Under the pieces are notes generated by a model. It had not been told where the DNA came from. It was given only the letters and a program-made list of their open reading frames with translations, and searched no databases. Shown piece after piece: positions 26,477 through 34,721 of a stretch of DNA of 38,013 nucleotides. Position numbers and translations under genes: made by a program. This DNA is from Gammaproteobacteria bacterium (GTDB taxonomy: Bacteria; Pseudomonadota; Gammaproteobacteria; Pseudomonadales; Pseudohongiellaceae): NCBI GenBank assembly GCA_030645995.1, contig JAUSMU010000049.1, positions 1 to 38,013 of the forward strand, written 5' to 3'. Numbering within the stretch: position 1 is the first letter of the stretch; each line of letters opens with the position of its first letter.

Positions 26477-27310
26477 ATGACTGTTCCGTCACGCCAGCGT
26501 ACGCCAGTCTGTCTCGACAGTGATCGTAATTTCGATGACCTGGCGCCTCGCTTTGCCCGCAATGTGTATGGCGGCTTGAAGGGTGAATTGCGCCTCGCGG
26601 TATTGCGCCGCGATTTCGATGAGTTTCTTCCCTCCTGTCTGCAGCCCTGTGATGGCAATCATGCACCGCTGCGCGTACTGGACGCGGGAGGAGGGCAAGG
26701 GCAGTTTGGACTGCAGCTGGCGGCCTGCGGGCATGCGTTGACCCTGTGTGACATTTCCGCCGAGATGTTGAAGCTGGCGCAGGAGCAGGCGACGACTCAG
26801 GGGCTCTCCTCTGTGGAGTTTGTGCACGGTTCAGTGCAGAGCATGACGCGGGACGTGCAAAGTGGCAGCCGTGCGCCTTTCGATCTCGTGTTGTGCCATT
26901 CGGTACTGGAGTGGGTCGCCGATCAGCCCGGGCTGGTGCAAGCACTGCTGCCGCTGGTGAGGTCGGGCGGCTATCTGTCCCTGACGTTCTATAACCGGCA
27001 TGGCTTGGTGATGAAGAATCTGCTGCGTGGGAAACGCTCGCCCATTCTCGACAATCGTTTCGTGCCCAGTGCGGGCAGTCTGACGCCGACCCGGCCGTTG
27101 GAGCCTCAACAGGTGCTGGCATGGCTGGCCGAGAATAACTGGGCGATTCTCTGTCACAGTGGCATTCGTGTGTTTCACGATTTGCTGCTGACACCCGAAG
27201 GGCGTGCGATGCCGAAGAGCGAGCTGATTGCGCTGGAGCTGGAGCTTTCCCGTCAGGAACCCTATCGTTCACTGGGACGTTATCAGCATGTTCTGGCCCG
27301 GCGGCTTTGA
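26477..27310 (+). CDS. cmoM: tRNA 5-carboxymethoxyuridine methyltransferase
   Basis: The enzyme methylates cmo5U to mcmo5U at wobble position 34 of certain tRNAs using SAM. It has 277 residues, about 15 longer than E. coli CmoM (formerly SmtA). DRNFDDLAPRFARNVYGGLKG near the N-terminus is a strong family match to my recollection of CmoM; it is followed by SAM motif I LRVLDAGGGQGQFGL, HSVLEWVADQPGLVQALL, LSLTFYNRHGLVMKNL and the C-terminal RQEPYRSLGRYQHVLARR. The ATG directly follows the M16 stop, so translation may be coupled. The longer N-terminus (MTVPSRQRTPVCLDS) has no match to the family core. Confidence 0.93.
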   Translation: MTVPSRQRTPVCLDSDRNFDDLAPRFARNVYGGLKGELRLAVLRRDFDEFLPSCLQPCDGNHAPLRVLDAGGGQGQFGLQLAACGHALTLCDISAEMLKLAQEQATTQGLSSVEFVHGSVQSMTRDVQSGSRAPFDLVLCHSVLEWVADQPGLVQALLPLVRSGGYLSLTFYNRHGLVMKNLLRGKRSPILDNRFVPSAGSLTPTRPLEPQQVLAWLAENNWAILCHSGIRVFHDLLLTPEGRAMPKSELIALELELSRQEPYRSLGRYQHVLARRL

Positions 27311-27334
27311 GCAGCTAGTTAAAAAGGGTAGAAT
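27307..27334 (+). promoter_or_regulatory. predicted sigma-70 promoter for rlmI
   Basis: TTGAGC (27307-27312) and TAGAAT (27329-27334) are spaced by 16 bases and overlap the cmoM stop. This places a start site about 40 bases before the rlmI ATG. It is a consensus match only. Confidence 0.45.
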
Positions 27335-27381
27335 CCGCGCCTCGTCTCACTTGTTGTATGCCAAATTGTCCCGTGGAGCTC

Positions 27382-28569
27382 ATGAAAACACTGCATCTGA
27401 ATAAAGGCCGCGAATCCTCCCTGCTGCGTCGACATCCCTGGGTGTTTTCCGGTGCCATCGAGCGTGTATCCGGCAATCCCGGTTCGGGTGAGACCGTGCG
27501 GGTGGTAGATGCCGGCGGCAAGCTGCTGGGTCTGGCGGCGTATTCGCCTAGCTCGCAGATTCGCGCACGCATGTGGACCTTCGGCACAGAGCAGGCAATC
27601 GATTCCGGATTTTTTCATGACCGTCTGCAGATGGCGGTGGCCAGGCGGCAGTCAATGCTCAATGACCCTCAACGCACCGGTTGTCGGGTGGTGTATGGTG
27701 AATCGGATGACCTGCCGGGTCTGATCGTGGATCGTTATGGCGATTTTCTTGTCTGTCAGTTCCTGTTCGCGGGAGTCGAGAAGTGGAAGGCCGAGATCGT
27801 CGAGCATCTGCGTGAACTCGTGCCCTGCAAGGGGATTTATGAGCGCTCCGAGGCCGCTGTGCGCGCCCGCGAAGGCCTCGAACCGGCACAAGGCCTGCTG
27901 TGGGGTGAGCTGCCACCGGAGCTGGTTGAAATCAACGAACAGGGCAGGTTGTATGTGTTGAGTATCGCGCATGGCCACAAGACCGGGTTCTATCTGGATC
28001 AGTACGATAACCGTGAGCGCGTGCGCCAGTTGTCTCAAGGACGCAGCGTCCTCAACTGTTTCTGTTACACCGGTGGTTTCGGTATCGCTGCGCTGCAGGG
28101 CGGAGCCAGCCATGTGGAGAATATCGATTCTTCCGGCCCCTCGCTGGAGCTGGCGCAGGAAAATTTCCGTCGCAATGGTTTTACACCTTCGCAATTCACG
28201 CTGACCAATGCCAATGTCTTCGAGATTCTGCGTGAATTCAAACAGGCGCAGCGCCACTTCGATCTGATTGTTCTCGACCCACCCAAGTTTGCGGAGACCA
28301 AGGCGCAGTTCAAACGCGCCGCGCGCGCCTACAAGGATGTCGCGTTGCAGGCAGCTGCGTTGCTCGGTCCTGGCGGGTTGTTGGTGACCTTCTCGTGTTC
28401 TGGTGCCATTGATCTCCCGCTGTTTCAGAAAATTACGGCGGACGCGGTGCTCGATGCCGGGCGGCAGGGGCAGATTCAGTACTATCTGCACCAGGCTGCG
28501 GATCATCCCGTGGGGTTGCCATTCCCGGAGAGTCTCTATCTCAAAGGTCTGGTGTGCAGGCTGGATTGA
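27382..28569 (+). CDS. rlmI: 23S rRNA (cytosine-1962-C5)-methyltransferase
   Basis: The enzyme methylates C1962 of 23S rRNA. It has 395 residues, nearly identical in length to E. coli RlmI (396). The N-terminal PUA domain begins MKTLHLNKGRESSLLRRHPW; the SAM-binding segment VLNCFCYTGGFGIAALQGGA sits near residue 220, VLDPPKFAETK near 300, and LVTFSCSGAIDLPLF near 335 carries the catalytic cysteine. The ATG at 27382 is chosen over 27358 because the conserved N-terminus starts there and GGAG lies upstream. It has its own predicted promoter and is followed by mtnC. Confidence 0.95.
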   Translation: MKTLHLNKGRESSLLRRHPWVFSGAIERVSGNPGSGETVRVVDAGGKLLGLAAYSPSSQIRARMWTFGTEQAIDSGFFHDRLQMAVARRQSMLNDPQRTGCRVVYGESDDLPGLIVDRYGDFLVCQFLFAGVEKWKAEIVEHLRELVPCKGIYERSEAAVRAREGLEPAQGLLWGELPPELVEINEQGRLYVLSIAHGHKTGFYLDQYDNRERVRQLSQGRSVLNCFCYTGGFGIAALQGGASHVENIDSSGPSLELAQENFRRNGFTPSQFTLTNANVFEILREFKQAQRHFDLIVLDPPKFAETKAQFKRAARAYKDVALQAAALLGPGGLLVTFSCSGAIDLPLFQKITADAVLDAGRQGQIQYYLHQAADHPVGLPFPESLYLKGLVCRLD

Positions 28570-28577
28570 ATCCGGGC

Positions 28578-28583
28578 TATAAT
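28578..28583 (+). promoter_or_regulatory. possible mtnC promoter (-10 box only)
   Basis: A perfect TATAAT lies just after the rlmI stop, about 28 bases before the mtnC ATG. The matching -35 region is poor, so this is tentative. Confidence 0.3.
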
Positions 28584-28610
28584 CGCGACGCAGCTTATAT
28601 TGGAGACTTG

Positions 28611-29315
28611 ATGAAGATTGCAGCCATTGTGATGGACATTGAAGGTACCACCAGTGGTATCGGTTTTGTGCAGAATGTCCTCTATCCGTATTCTCTCAAG
28701 CACATCGGACCATTTTTGCGCGAACATCGTGAAGAGCGTGATGTGGCGCGTGTACTGGTGCGCCTCAGCGACAGCACCGGCATTCCGCTGCACGATCTTG
28801 AGGGCATGATCCGGCAGTTGCAGCAGTGGATTCGCGACGACGAGAAGGATCCGGAACTAAAGACTCTGCAGGGCATGATCTGGGAAAAAGCCTATAAACA
28901 AGGGCTTTTTCAGGCGCATGTCTATCCGGATGTTCCCGAAGTGTTGCAGCATTGGCAGCAGGAAGAACGCAACCTGTATGTGTTTTCCTACGGATCTGTG
29001 AAGGCGCAGCAGCTATTTTTTCGCTACTCTGATCACGGCGATATGCGTCTGCTGTTCTCCGGTTATTTCGACAGCACCATGGGGCCGCGACACGATCTGG
29101 GCACCTACAACAGGATCGCGTCTTCCATCGCGCTTCCAGCGCAGCGCATTTTGTTCATTTCGGATGACCGCCAGGAATTGGACGCGGCGGCTGCAGCAGG
29201 GATGCGGACAACCTGGGTCATTCGCCCTCAGGACACTTCACTGGACGTCGAGCGAGTACGTCTGAAGACTTCTCATCCCGTCGTGACCAGCTTCGAACAG
29301 ATTCAGGTCGATTGA
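28611..29315 (+). CDS. mtnC: enolase-phosphatase E1 (2,3-diketo-5-methylthiopentyl-1-phosphate enolase/phosphatase)
   Basis: This is a methionine-salvage enzyme of the HAD superfamily that enolises and then dephosphorylates the diketo intermediate. It has 234 residues, typical of MtnC. The N-terminal motif MDIEGTTS (8-15) has nucleophile D9 followed by E11, the E1-specific variant of DxDGT. FSYGSVKAQQLFF carries the motif II serine and lysine, and LFISDDRQELDAAAAAGM the acidic motif III. A GGAG ribosome site lies 6-9 bases before the ATG. Its usual partners mtnB (dehydratase) and mtnD (dioxygenase) are not beside it here. Confidence 0.95.
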   Translation: MKIAAIVMDIEGTTSGIGFVQNVLYPYSLKHIGPFLREHREERDVARVLVRLSDSTGIPLHDLEGMIRQLQQWIRDDEKDPELKTLQGMIWEKAYKQGLFQAHVYPDVPEVLQHWQQEERNLYVFSYGSVKAQQLFFRYSDHGDMRLLFSGYFDSTMGPRHDLGTYNRIASSIALPAQRILFISDDRQELDAAAAAGMRTTWVIRPQDTSLDVERVRLKTSHPVVTSFEQIQVD

Positions 29316-29361
29316 ATTTGTTTCTGGACGCGGCCCATCAGAGGCCATGAAAGATGACGGA

Positions 29362-29382
29362 CGGCAGTGTACCAGGCTGCCG
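29362..29382. terminator. hairpin between convergent mtnC and chemoreceptor genes
   Basis: CGGCAG (29362-29367) pairs with CTGCCG (29377-29382) around a 9-base loop. There is no clear T-run on either side, so it is a weak terminator candidate. Confidence 0.3.
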
Positions 29383-29395
29383 CCCGCCCAGAGTC

Positions 29396-30943
29396 TCAGC
29401 TGCTGAACTGTCTTACCATCTCACGGGTGCTGCCAATATTCTTGCGCAGCAGCGCGCTGGTCTCGGCGGTCGCATGAGATGCTATAGCCGTTTCCTCGGA
29501 CTGATTCTGAATATTGACGATGTTGCGGTTGATCTCTTCCGAGGTGCAGCTCTGTTGTTCCAGAGCTGCAGCGATTTGCTGAGTCATGTTGTGAATCATC
29601 GACACTGCGTCACTGATCAGCGAATAGGAACCTCCGGCTTTCTGGTTGAAGCTCACACATTGTTGAGCCTTTTCCTGGGCGACGGCCATGCTCTGCACGG
29701 AAGCCTTGGTGCTGTCCTGAATGCGCGAGACGATGTCCTTGATCTCAATGGTGGAATCCTGAGTGCGCTGGGCAAGTGTGCGCACCTCGTCTGCGACCAC
29801 CGCGAAACCGCGTCCCTGTTCGCCAGCGCGTGCTGCTTCGATGGCGGCGTTCAACGCCAATAGATTGGTTTGTCCGGCAATCGTGTTGATCACATCAATG
29901 ACTGAGCCGATGGCCTTGCTGTCGACCCCTAGTTGTTCGATGGTGCGTGTGACCTCATCAATGTAATCCGCGAGCTGGCTGGTGGCAGTCAGGCTTTCAT
30001 CAATGGATTGGCGGCCAGTATCAACGCTCCGATCGGCCCGTTCAGCGGCGTCCGAAGTCTGCGTAGTGTTTTCCGAGACGCTGAGAATAGCGCAGGACAT
30101 TTCATGTACGGCGGAGGAAACTGAACCAATCTCTGCCTGTTGTTCCAGTATTGCCCGATCGGTCTTCATGACTGCGTTGTTGGCGCTGTCGGAGAGTGTG
30201 TCGAGAGTACTGGCAGTGTCCTGAACGCGACTCAGGATGGTGTTGATCTTGGCTTCCAGCGATTTCAGCGCTAGCTCCACCGTGCCAATCTCGTCATTGC
30301 GACCGGTATAGACCAATCGTGCCAGGTCATCGTCATGGATGTCCTTGCAGCGTTGCAGAACATTGTTCCACTGGCTCCAGAGATACAGTAGCCAGCCGCT
30401 GCCCACCGTGAAGCTGAGCAGCGCCAGCACAACGCTGATGACTGTGCCGAGTCCCGGCAGGCTCAGAGAAAGTGTGATACCCACGACCGAGAACATGTAG
30501 GCGAGTCCCGCCTTGGATTTCAAGCTGAGGCTGCGCAATTTGCGAGTCTCACTGCCGGGTGTCTGAATCTTGCTGTAGAGGGCTTCGGCGTTGTCGACAT
30601 GACGCTCCTGCGGGCAGATGCGCACCGATTGGAAGCCGATGATCGCGCCTTTTTCCAGCACGGGCGTCACGTAGGCGTCAACCCAGTAGAAGTCGCCGTT
30701 CTTGCAGCGGTTCTTGACCATTCCCATCCAGGGTTTGCCTTGTTTGATTGTGGCCCATAGCCCCTTGAACGCCGCCTTGGGCACATCCGGGTGGCGGACG
30801 ATGTTGTGAGGCGCACCGGTTAACTCCTCTGCAGAGTAACCGGAGATGTCGACAAATCCCTTGTTTGCGTAGAGTATCGTGCCCTTGCAGTCCGTGGTAG
30901 ATACGAGTTTTTCACTTGCCGGGAAGAGCTTTCTTGTCGCCAT
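29396..30943 (-). CDS. Aer-like PAS-domain methyl-accepting chemotaxis receptor
   Basis: The protein has 515 residues. A cytoplasmic PAS domain spans about 8-115, with the Aer-type sequence [17 protein letters not shown] and then [14 protein letters not shown]; in Aer proteins this domain binds FAD and senses redox or oxygen. Two hydrophobic segments at about 146-188 form a membrane hairpin with no periplasmic domain. The C-terminal half is the coiled-coil signalling domain, with the conserved tip [20 protein letters not shown] that contacts CheA and CheW. It should direct energy taxis. A flagellar sigma-28 promoter match lies 38 bases upstream. It is divergent from the diguanylate cyclase gene. 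Confidence 0.92.
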   Translation of the reverse strand: MATRKLFPASEKLVSTTDCKGTILYANKGFVDISGYSAEELTGAPHNIVRHPDVPKAAFKGLWATIKQGKPWMGMVKNRCKNGDFYWVDAYVTPVLEKGAIIGFQSVRICPQERHVDNAEALYSKIQTPGSETRKLRSLSLKSKAGLAYMFSVVGITLSLSLPGLGTVISVVLALLSFTVGSGWLLYLWSQWNNVLQRCKDIHDDDLARLVYTGRNDEIGTVELALKSLEAKINTILSRVQDTASTLDTLSDSANNAVMKTDRAILEQQAEIGSVSSAVHEMSCAILSVSENTTQTSDAAERADRSVDTGRQSIDESLTATSQLADYIDEVTRTIEQLGVDSKAIGSVIDVINTIAGQTNLLALNAAIEAARAGEQGRGFAVVADEVRTLAQRTQDSTIEIKDIVSRIQDSTKASVQSMAVAQEKAQQCVSFNQKAGGSYSLISDAVSMIHNMTQQIAAALEQQSCTSEEINRNIVNIQNQSEETAIASHATAETSALLRKNIGSTREMVRQFSS

Positions 30944-30980
30944 ACTACACCTGTCAGATAAGGAGGCCTGTTAGGATGGT

Positions 30981-31007
30981 TTAACGGCATTGCCAAAGGG
31001 AACTTGA
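30981..31007 (-). promoter_or_regulatory. predicted sigma-28 (FliA) promoter of the Aer-like receptor
   Basis: The minus strand reads TCAAGTTC (31007-31000), 11 bases, then GCCGTTAA (30988-30981), against the flagellar consensus TAAAGTTT-N11-GCCGATAA. Spacing is exact, and the start codon lies about 37 bases downstream. Confidence 0.65.
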
Positions 31008-31055
31008 GGGCAAGTTGCAATACTACTGAATTTCGCCCTGAAATTGCCTGCTGAT

Positions 31056-31071
31056 CCGGGGCTCACCCCGG
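31056..31071. other. short GC-rich hairpin in the divergent chemoreceptor/cyclase intergenic region
   Basis: CCGGGG-CTCA-CCCCGG is a perfect 6-bp stem with a tetraloop, located 45 bases before the cyclase ATG. It may be a leader structure or an operator. Nothing further is visible in 30944-31115 except the sigma-28 promoter. Confidence 0.4.
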
Positions 31072-31115
31072 CGTGGATAGTTTGTTACACTGGCACATCG
31101 AAACGGCCGACAGTT

Positions 31116-32564
31116 ATGACGATGCAACGTAGAAAATTTCTTTTTGTGCTTACCCTGACTGCGCTGATGATTGTGGGTTTTCTCGCAACCAGCCTGACCA
31201 GTTACTTTGTGGCCCGGGACTCACTCTCCAGGAATATTTCCGAGCAGATGCTGCCGCTGACCAGCGACAACATTTATTCGGAGATTCAGCGCGATTTGCT
31301 GCGCCCCATCCTGATTTCCTCATTGATGGCAAGTGACACCTTTGTGCAGGACTGGAGCTCCAGCGGTGAGGTGGATGCGGAGCGCATTCGTCTCTATCTG
31401 CGGGAGATTCAGCAGGAGTATGGCACTATCACGGCGTTCTTCGTGTCGGATCGCACCCACAGTTACTACCACCCGGACGGCATCATCAAGACAGTCGATG
31501 CCGATAATCCGGACGATGCCTGGTATTTCCGCGTTCGTGATATGCGCGAACCCTATGAGATCAATGTCGACACCGATACAGCTGACCGGACTCGTCTCAG
31601 CATTTTCATCAACTACCGTGTGCTTGACAGCGATGGCAATTACCTCGGCGTCACAGGTGTCGGACTTTCAGTCTCCGCTGTGACGCGGCTGATCGATTCC
31701 TATCAGGAACGCTATGGCCGCCAGATTTACTTTGTCGACAGAGAGGGACGGGTGGCGTTGAATCAGGCGTCGAACGCGGTAGCGCAACGCCTGCAGGAGC
31801 GGCCGGGAATGGAGGTTATCGCGACGCAGATATTGACCACACCCAGTGCGTCGCTGAGCTATGTGAGGTCCGATGGTCAGACTGTGTACGTCAACAGCCG
31901 CCTGGTGCCGGAATTCAATTGGTACCTCATGGTGGAAGAAAACGACGGTGCCGCTGAGGAGCGGATAGAGACCACGTTGCTGATCAATATCGCCTTGTCG
32001 TTGGCAATCATGGCGCTGGTCTTGCTGATCGCGCACTTCACGCTGAAGTCCTATCAAGGACGTCTGGAGCAGATGGCGACGACGGACAGCCTGACCGGTG
32101 CTGCGAATCGACACGTCTTCGACACCATCTTCGATCAGGTGTTGCGCAGCGCCCGTCGCCGCAACAAGCAAGTGGCGTTGATCAGCATCGATATCGATCA
32201 TTTCAAGGACGTTAATGATACTTTCGGGCATCAGGCGGGGGATCTGGTCATCCGTTTCGTGGCTGACGTGATTCGTACCCACAGTCGTGAGGCGGATACA
32301 CTATGTCGCTGGGGCGGCGAGGAGTTTTTGTTGCTGCTGGGGGATTGCACCAGTGACGAGGCTGCGGAGCGTGCAGAGGTGATTCGCAAGGCCGTGAAGA
32401 AACAATCGGTGAACTTCGGACGAGAGGACATCCGCGTCACGCTCAGTTGCGGGGTTGCCCAGTATCGAAGCGGAGAAGAATTGTTCACACTTATAGCGCG
32501 TGTCGATTCCGCATTGTACCGGGCCAAGAACGAGGGGAGGGACCGGGTCATCGTTGCAGCCTGA
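31116..32564 (+). CDS. membrane diguanylate cyclase with periplasmic Cache-type sensor
   Basis: The protein has 482 residues. Membrane helices at about 7-33 and 286-308 enclose a periplasmic sensor that looks like a double-Cache domain (WYFRVRDMREPYEINVDTD, then YLGVTGVGLSVSAVTRLI). The C-terminal GGDEF domain (about 318-480) has the active-site signature GGEEF at 400-404 and an intact product-inhibition I-site R391-E-A-D394 exactly five residues before it, so it should make c-di-GMP from two GTP and be feedback controlled. The ATG at 31116 is chosen just before the first membrane helix; ATG 31122 is also possible. The phosphodiesterase gene starts 20 bases downstream. Confidence 0.93.
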   Translation: MTMQRRKFLFVLTLTALMIVGFLATSLTSYFVARDSLSRNISEQMLPLTSDNIYSEIQRDLLRPILISSLMASDTFVQDWSSSGEVDAERIRLYLREIQQEYGTITAFFVSDRTHSYYHPDGIIKTVDADNPDDAWYFRVRDMREPYEINVDTDTADRTRLSIFINYRVLDSDGNYLGVTGVGLSVSAVTRLIDSYQERYGRQIYFVDREGRVALNQASNAVAQRLQERPGMEVIATQILTTPSASLSYVRSDGQTVYVNSRLVPEFNWYLMVEENDGAAEERIETTLLINIALSLAIMALVLLIAHFTLKSYQGRLEQMATTDSLTGAANRHVFDTIFDQVLRSARRRNKQVALISIDIDHFKDVNDTFGHQAGDLVIRFVADVIRTHSREADTLCRWGGEEFLLLLGDCTSDEAAERAEVIRKAVKKQSVNFGREDIRVTLSCGVAQYRSGEELFTLIARVDSALYRAKNEGRDRVIVAA

Positions 32565-32584
32565 AGATTGCTACGGAGAGAGTG

Positions 32585-33796
32585 GTGGCGGACAAACGAT
32601 TATTGATTCTTGACGATGACCTGATGGTTGGCGGGACCATCGCAATTATTGCCGAGAGCGCTGGCTGGGAGTGCAAGGCGACAGACGAGCCGCAGCTGTT
32701 CTTCTCGTTACTGGAGACTTGGCAGCCAACGCACATTGCGCTGGATCTTGTGATGCCCAAGATGGATGGCGTCGAGGTCATGGTCGAGTTGTCCCGTCGT
32801 GCCTGCAGCTCGCAAATCATCATCAGCAGTGGCGTAGGGTCCCGGGTGCTGGACGCCGCGAGCCGGTCTGCTGCGGAGCATGACCTCAACATTGTCGGCA
32901 TACTGTCGAAGCCCTTCAAACCCTCCATGCTGCACGCCTTGCTGAGCGTCAACACCTGTGATCGCAAGGTGATGGAAGATGACGCCGCCGAGGATTTCGC
33001 TCTGGGCAGTGGCCAGGATGAGAGTGTAGTGTGCGAAGTCGAGCTGCTGCGAGCCATTGAGCAGCGTGAGTTGTTTCTGGTCTACCAGCCGAAGATCAAC
33101 TGCATTACCAATACTCCGGTGGGCTTCGAAGCCCTGGTGCGATGGCAGCATCCACAGCGTGGACTGATAATGCCCAATGATTTCATCCCGCTGGCCGAGC
33201 GCAGCGGGCTGATAGACCCACTCACTGACATGGTGGTGGAGAGGTCACTGGGTTGGTTTGCGGCGCATTTTGCCGACAGCAATCTGCAGCTCTCCATCAA
33301 TATTTCGGCGGTCAATCTCAAGAATCTGCTGCTGGCTGATCGCATGGCGGATTTGTGTACCAGCCTCGGGGTGGCCCCAGGCAATCTGATCTGTGAACTG
33401 ACCGAGACCAGCACCATGGAGGATCCCGTGGCGTCGCTGGACCTGCTGACCCGCTTGCGTCTGAAGGGTTTCCTGCTGTCCATCGACGATTTCGGCACGG
33501 GATTCTCGTCCATGTTGCAACTGGTACGTCTGCCATTCTCCGAGATCAAGATCGACAAGTCCTTTGTGATGACTGCGCTGCAGTCCGCAGAGTCGCGTGC
33601 GGTGATTCGTTCAATCGTGGAGTTGGGGCAGAGTCTCAGTCTCAGTACGAGCGCGGAAGGGGTGGAGCATCCACGGGTGCTGGAGTTTCTGCGGTCGGTG
33701 GGGTGTGAGCGTGCGCAGGGCTATCTGATTGCGAGGCCAATGGCGGCTGCAACGGCAATCGACTGGTACCACGACCACGCAGTCATCAGTGTTTGA
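32585..33796 (+). CDS. response regulator with EAL domain (c-di-GMP phosphodiesterase)
   Basis: The protein has 403 residues from a GTG start preceded by GGAGAG. The receiver domain spans about 1-125: acidic pocket D10-D12 in LILDDD, phospho-acceptor D54 in ALDLVMPKMDG, and K109 in LSKPF. The EAL domain spans about 150-400 with all expected metal and catalytic residues: EALVR (182-186), N239, E271 and E274 in ELTET, DDFGTG (301-306), K325 in IDKSF, and AEGVE (357-361). It should therefore be an active enzyme controlled by phosphorylation, resembling Pseudomonas RocR/PvrR. No histidine kinase is adjacent. It lies 20 bases after the cyclase gene, pairing synthesis and breakdown in one operon. 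Confidence 0.93.
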   Translation: MADKRLLILDDDLMVGGTIAIIAESAGWECKATDEPQLFFSLLETWQPTHIALDLVMPKMDGVEVMVELSRRACSSQIIISSGVGSRVLDAASRSAAEHDLNIVGILSKPFKPSMLHALLSVNTCDRKVMEDDAAEDFALGSGQDESVVCEVELLRAIEQRELFLVYQPKINCITNTPVGFEALVRWQHPQRGLIMPNDFIPLAERSGLIDPLTDMVVERSLGWFAAHFADSNLQLSINISAVNLKNLLLADRMADLCTSLGVAPGNLICELTETSTMEDPVASLDLLTRLRLKGFLLSIDDFGTGFSSMLQLVRLPFSEIKIDKSFVMTALQSAESRAVIRSIVELGQSLSLSTSAEGVEHPRVLEFLRSVGCERAQGYLIARPMAAATAIDWYHDHAVISV

Positions 33797-33811
33797 AATC
33801 AGCGCCTGAAA

Positions 33812-34063
33812 TCAAGGGGCGTTGCTGCCGAGCGCTTCATAAAGTGCCTGACAGAACTTGATGGCGACATATTCCTCGAAGTTTTCCACAGGGTCGGCGC
33901 CATCACCGAACGCCTCGCTGACAGTCTCCAGTTGTTTCTGAATTTGTTCTCTGATTTGCGTCTCGTCAAGCTGGCTTGACGCGTCGTCGTGTAGTGATTC
34001 AATAAGCTCGGCGGTGGCAAGCAGGTGATTCCAGAACTGAACCCGATCACCCCCCGAACTCAT
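33812..34063 (-). CDS. small acidic protein coupled to rnk, unknown function
   Basis: The protein has 83 residues and is not recognised. It is acidic and appears almost wholly helical (FWNHLLATAELIESLHDD, QIREQIQKQLETVSEAFGDG, NFEEYVAIKFCQALYEALG). It has no signal peptide, membrane segment or metal motif; the single cysteine is isolated. Its ATG overlaps the rnk stop as ATGA (34060-34063), so it should be made by translational coupling with Rnk, possibly acting with it. A same-strand frame at 33799-34050 is a shadow. The size and helical character suggest a binding partner or regulator, but this is inference. Confidence 0.7.
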   Translation of the reverse strand: MSSGGDRVQFWNHLLATAELIESLHDDASSQLDETQIREQIQKQLETVSEAFGDGADPVENFEEYVAIKFCQALYEALGSNAP

Positions 34064-34458
34064 GACTTTGACTCCGCGACGGGATACGGTGCCTGGCTGA
34101 CTCCTATCACTTCCAGGCGAACAGTCCTGGCATTGGGGAGCGCCCAGTCGATGTGGTGGCCAACCCGCAGACCGATCAGCGCCGCGCCGATGGGCGCCAG
34201 CACCGATACCTTGGATGCGTTGACGTCTGCTTCTGCCGGGTAAACCAGTGTCACGGTGTTTACAGCCTGGGTCTCGGTATTGCGGTACTGCACAGTTGAA
34301 AACATGCTGACGACGTCTTTTGGTAGTTTACGATCAGCCAGGATGGTGGCTCGTTCGAGCTCCAGTTCCAGAGATTCTGTGAGCGCAGCGCCTGAGTTGA
34401 CCAGCGCAGAGAGTCGTGCGTAATCCGTTTCGGATAAAGTGATTGAATGGGCTGCCAT
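34060..34458 (-). CDS. rnk: regulator of nucleoside diphosphate kinase (GreA/GreB-like, RNA polymerase secondary-channel family)
   Basis: The protein has 132 residues, close to E. coli Rnk (136). A short N-terminal coiled coil (about 5-40, SETDYARLSALVNSG and LELELERATI) is followed by the GreA/GreB C-terminal domain (VVSMFSTVQYRN, VTLVYPAEADVNASKVSVLA, then PIGAALIGLRVGHHIDWALP). Rnk proteins bind RNA polymerase but lack the long Gre finger; genetically they affect nucleoside diphosphate kinase levels. AAGG lies 8 bases before the ATG. The downstream small gene overlaps its stop. Upstream is a leader of about 230 bases with a predicted promoter and two strong dyads. Confidence 0.94.
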   Translation of the reverse strand: MAAHSITLSETDYARLSALVNSGAALTESLELELERATILADRKLPKDVVSMFSTVQYRNTETQAVNTVTLVYPAEADVNASKVSVLAPIGAALIGLRVGHHIDWALPNARTVRLEVIGVSQAPYPVAESKS

Positions 34459-34549
34459 GCTATGACCTTTCGGGTATCAAAAAAATGTGACCGGTTGGAG
34501 AGTCGGTAGAGTTTCGGGTGACATCGGGTACGAATTACAAACTGAAACG

Positions 34550-34564
34550 ACTGTCCAGGACAGT
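34550..34564. promoter_or_regulatory. perfect palindrome ACTGTCC-A-GGACAGT in the rnk leader
   Basis: The 7-base arms are perfect around one base. It lies 6 bases from the longer dyad and about 92 bases upstream of the rnk ATG. It could be a protein operator or an RNA hairpin. Confidence 0.55.
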
Positions 34565-34569
34565 GTTCA

Positions 34570-34612
34570 TCAGGCGATCAGGAGAGTGTATATACCTGCC
34601 CTGATCGCCTGA
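34570..34612. promoter_or_regulatory. 13-bp perfect inverted repeat in the rnk leader with a nested GTATATAC palindrome
   Basis: TCAGGCGATCAGG (34570-34582) and CCTGATCGCCTGA (34600-34612) are perfect complements around a 17-base loop. The loop contains the palindrome GTATATAC (34588-34595), almost concentric with the outer dyad. In RNA it would be a very stable hairpin. No U-run follows directly on the minus strand, so it is not a simple terminator. rnk leaders with attenuator-like structures are known in other gammaproteobacteria. Confidence 0.65.
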
Positions 34613-34693
34613 GGAGGGAAGGCACGCACAGCCCTTGCGGATTCCGGGTGTAGTGACTCTATGGGATACAACGTCAAAAATTTCATGTCGGCG

Positions 34694-34721
34694 AGTATAA
34701 CAGCTCTTTTTGCTTATACAA
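34694..34721 (-). promoter_or_regulatory. predicted sigma-70 promoter of rnk
   Basis: The minus strand has TTGTAT (34721-34716), a 16-base spacer and TATACT (34699-34694). Transcription would start near 34687 and give a leader of about 230 bases before rnk. Confidence 0.55.

Noticed and set aside
34583-34599. Possible LexA (SOS) box at GTGTATATACCTG
   Set aside because: It lacks the ACAG half of CTGT-N8-ACAG and is better explained as the loop of the larger dyad.
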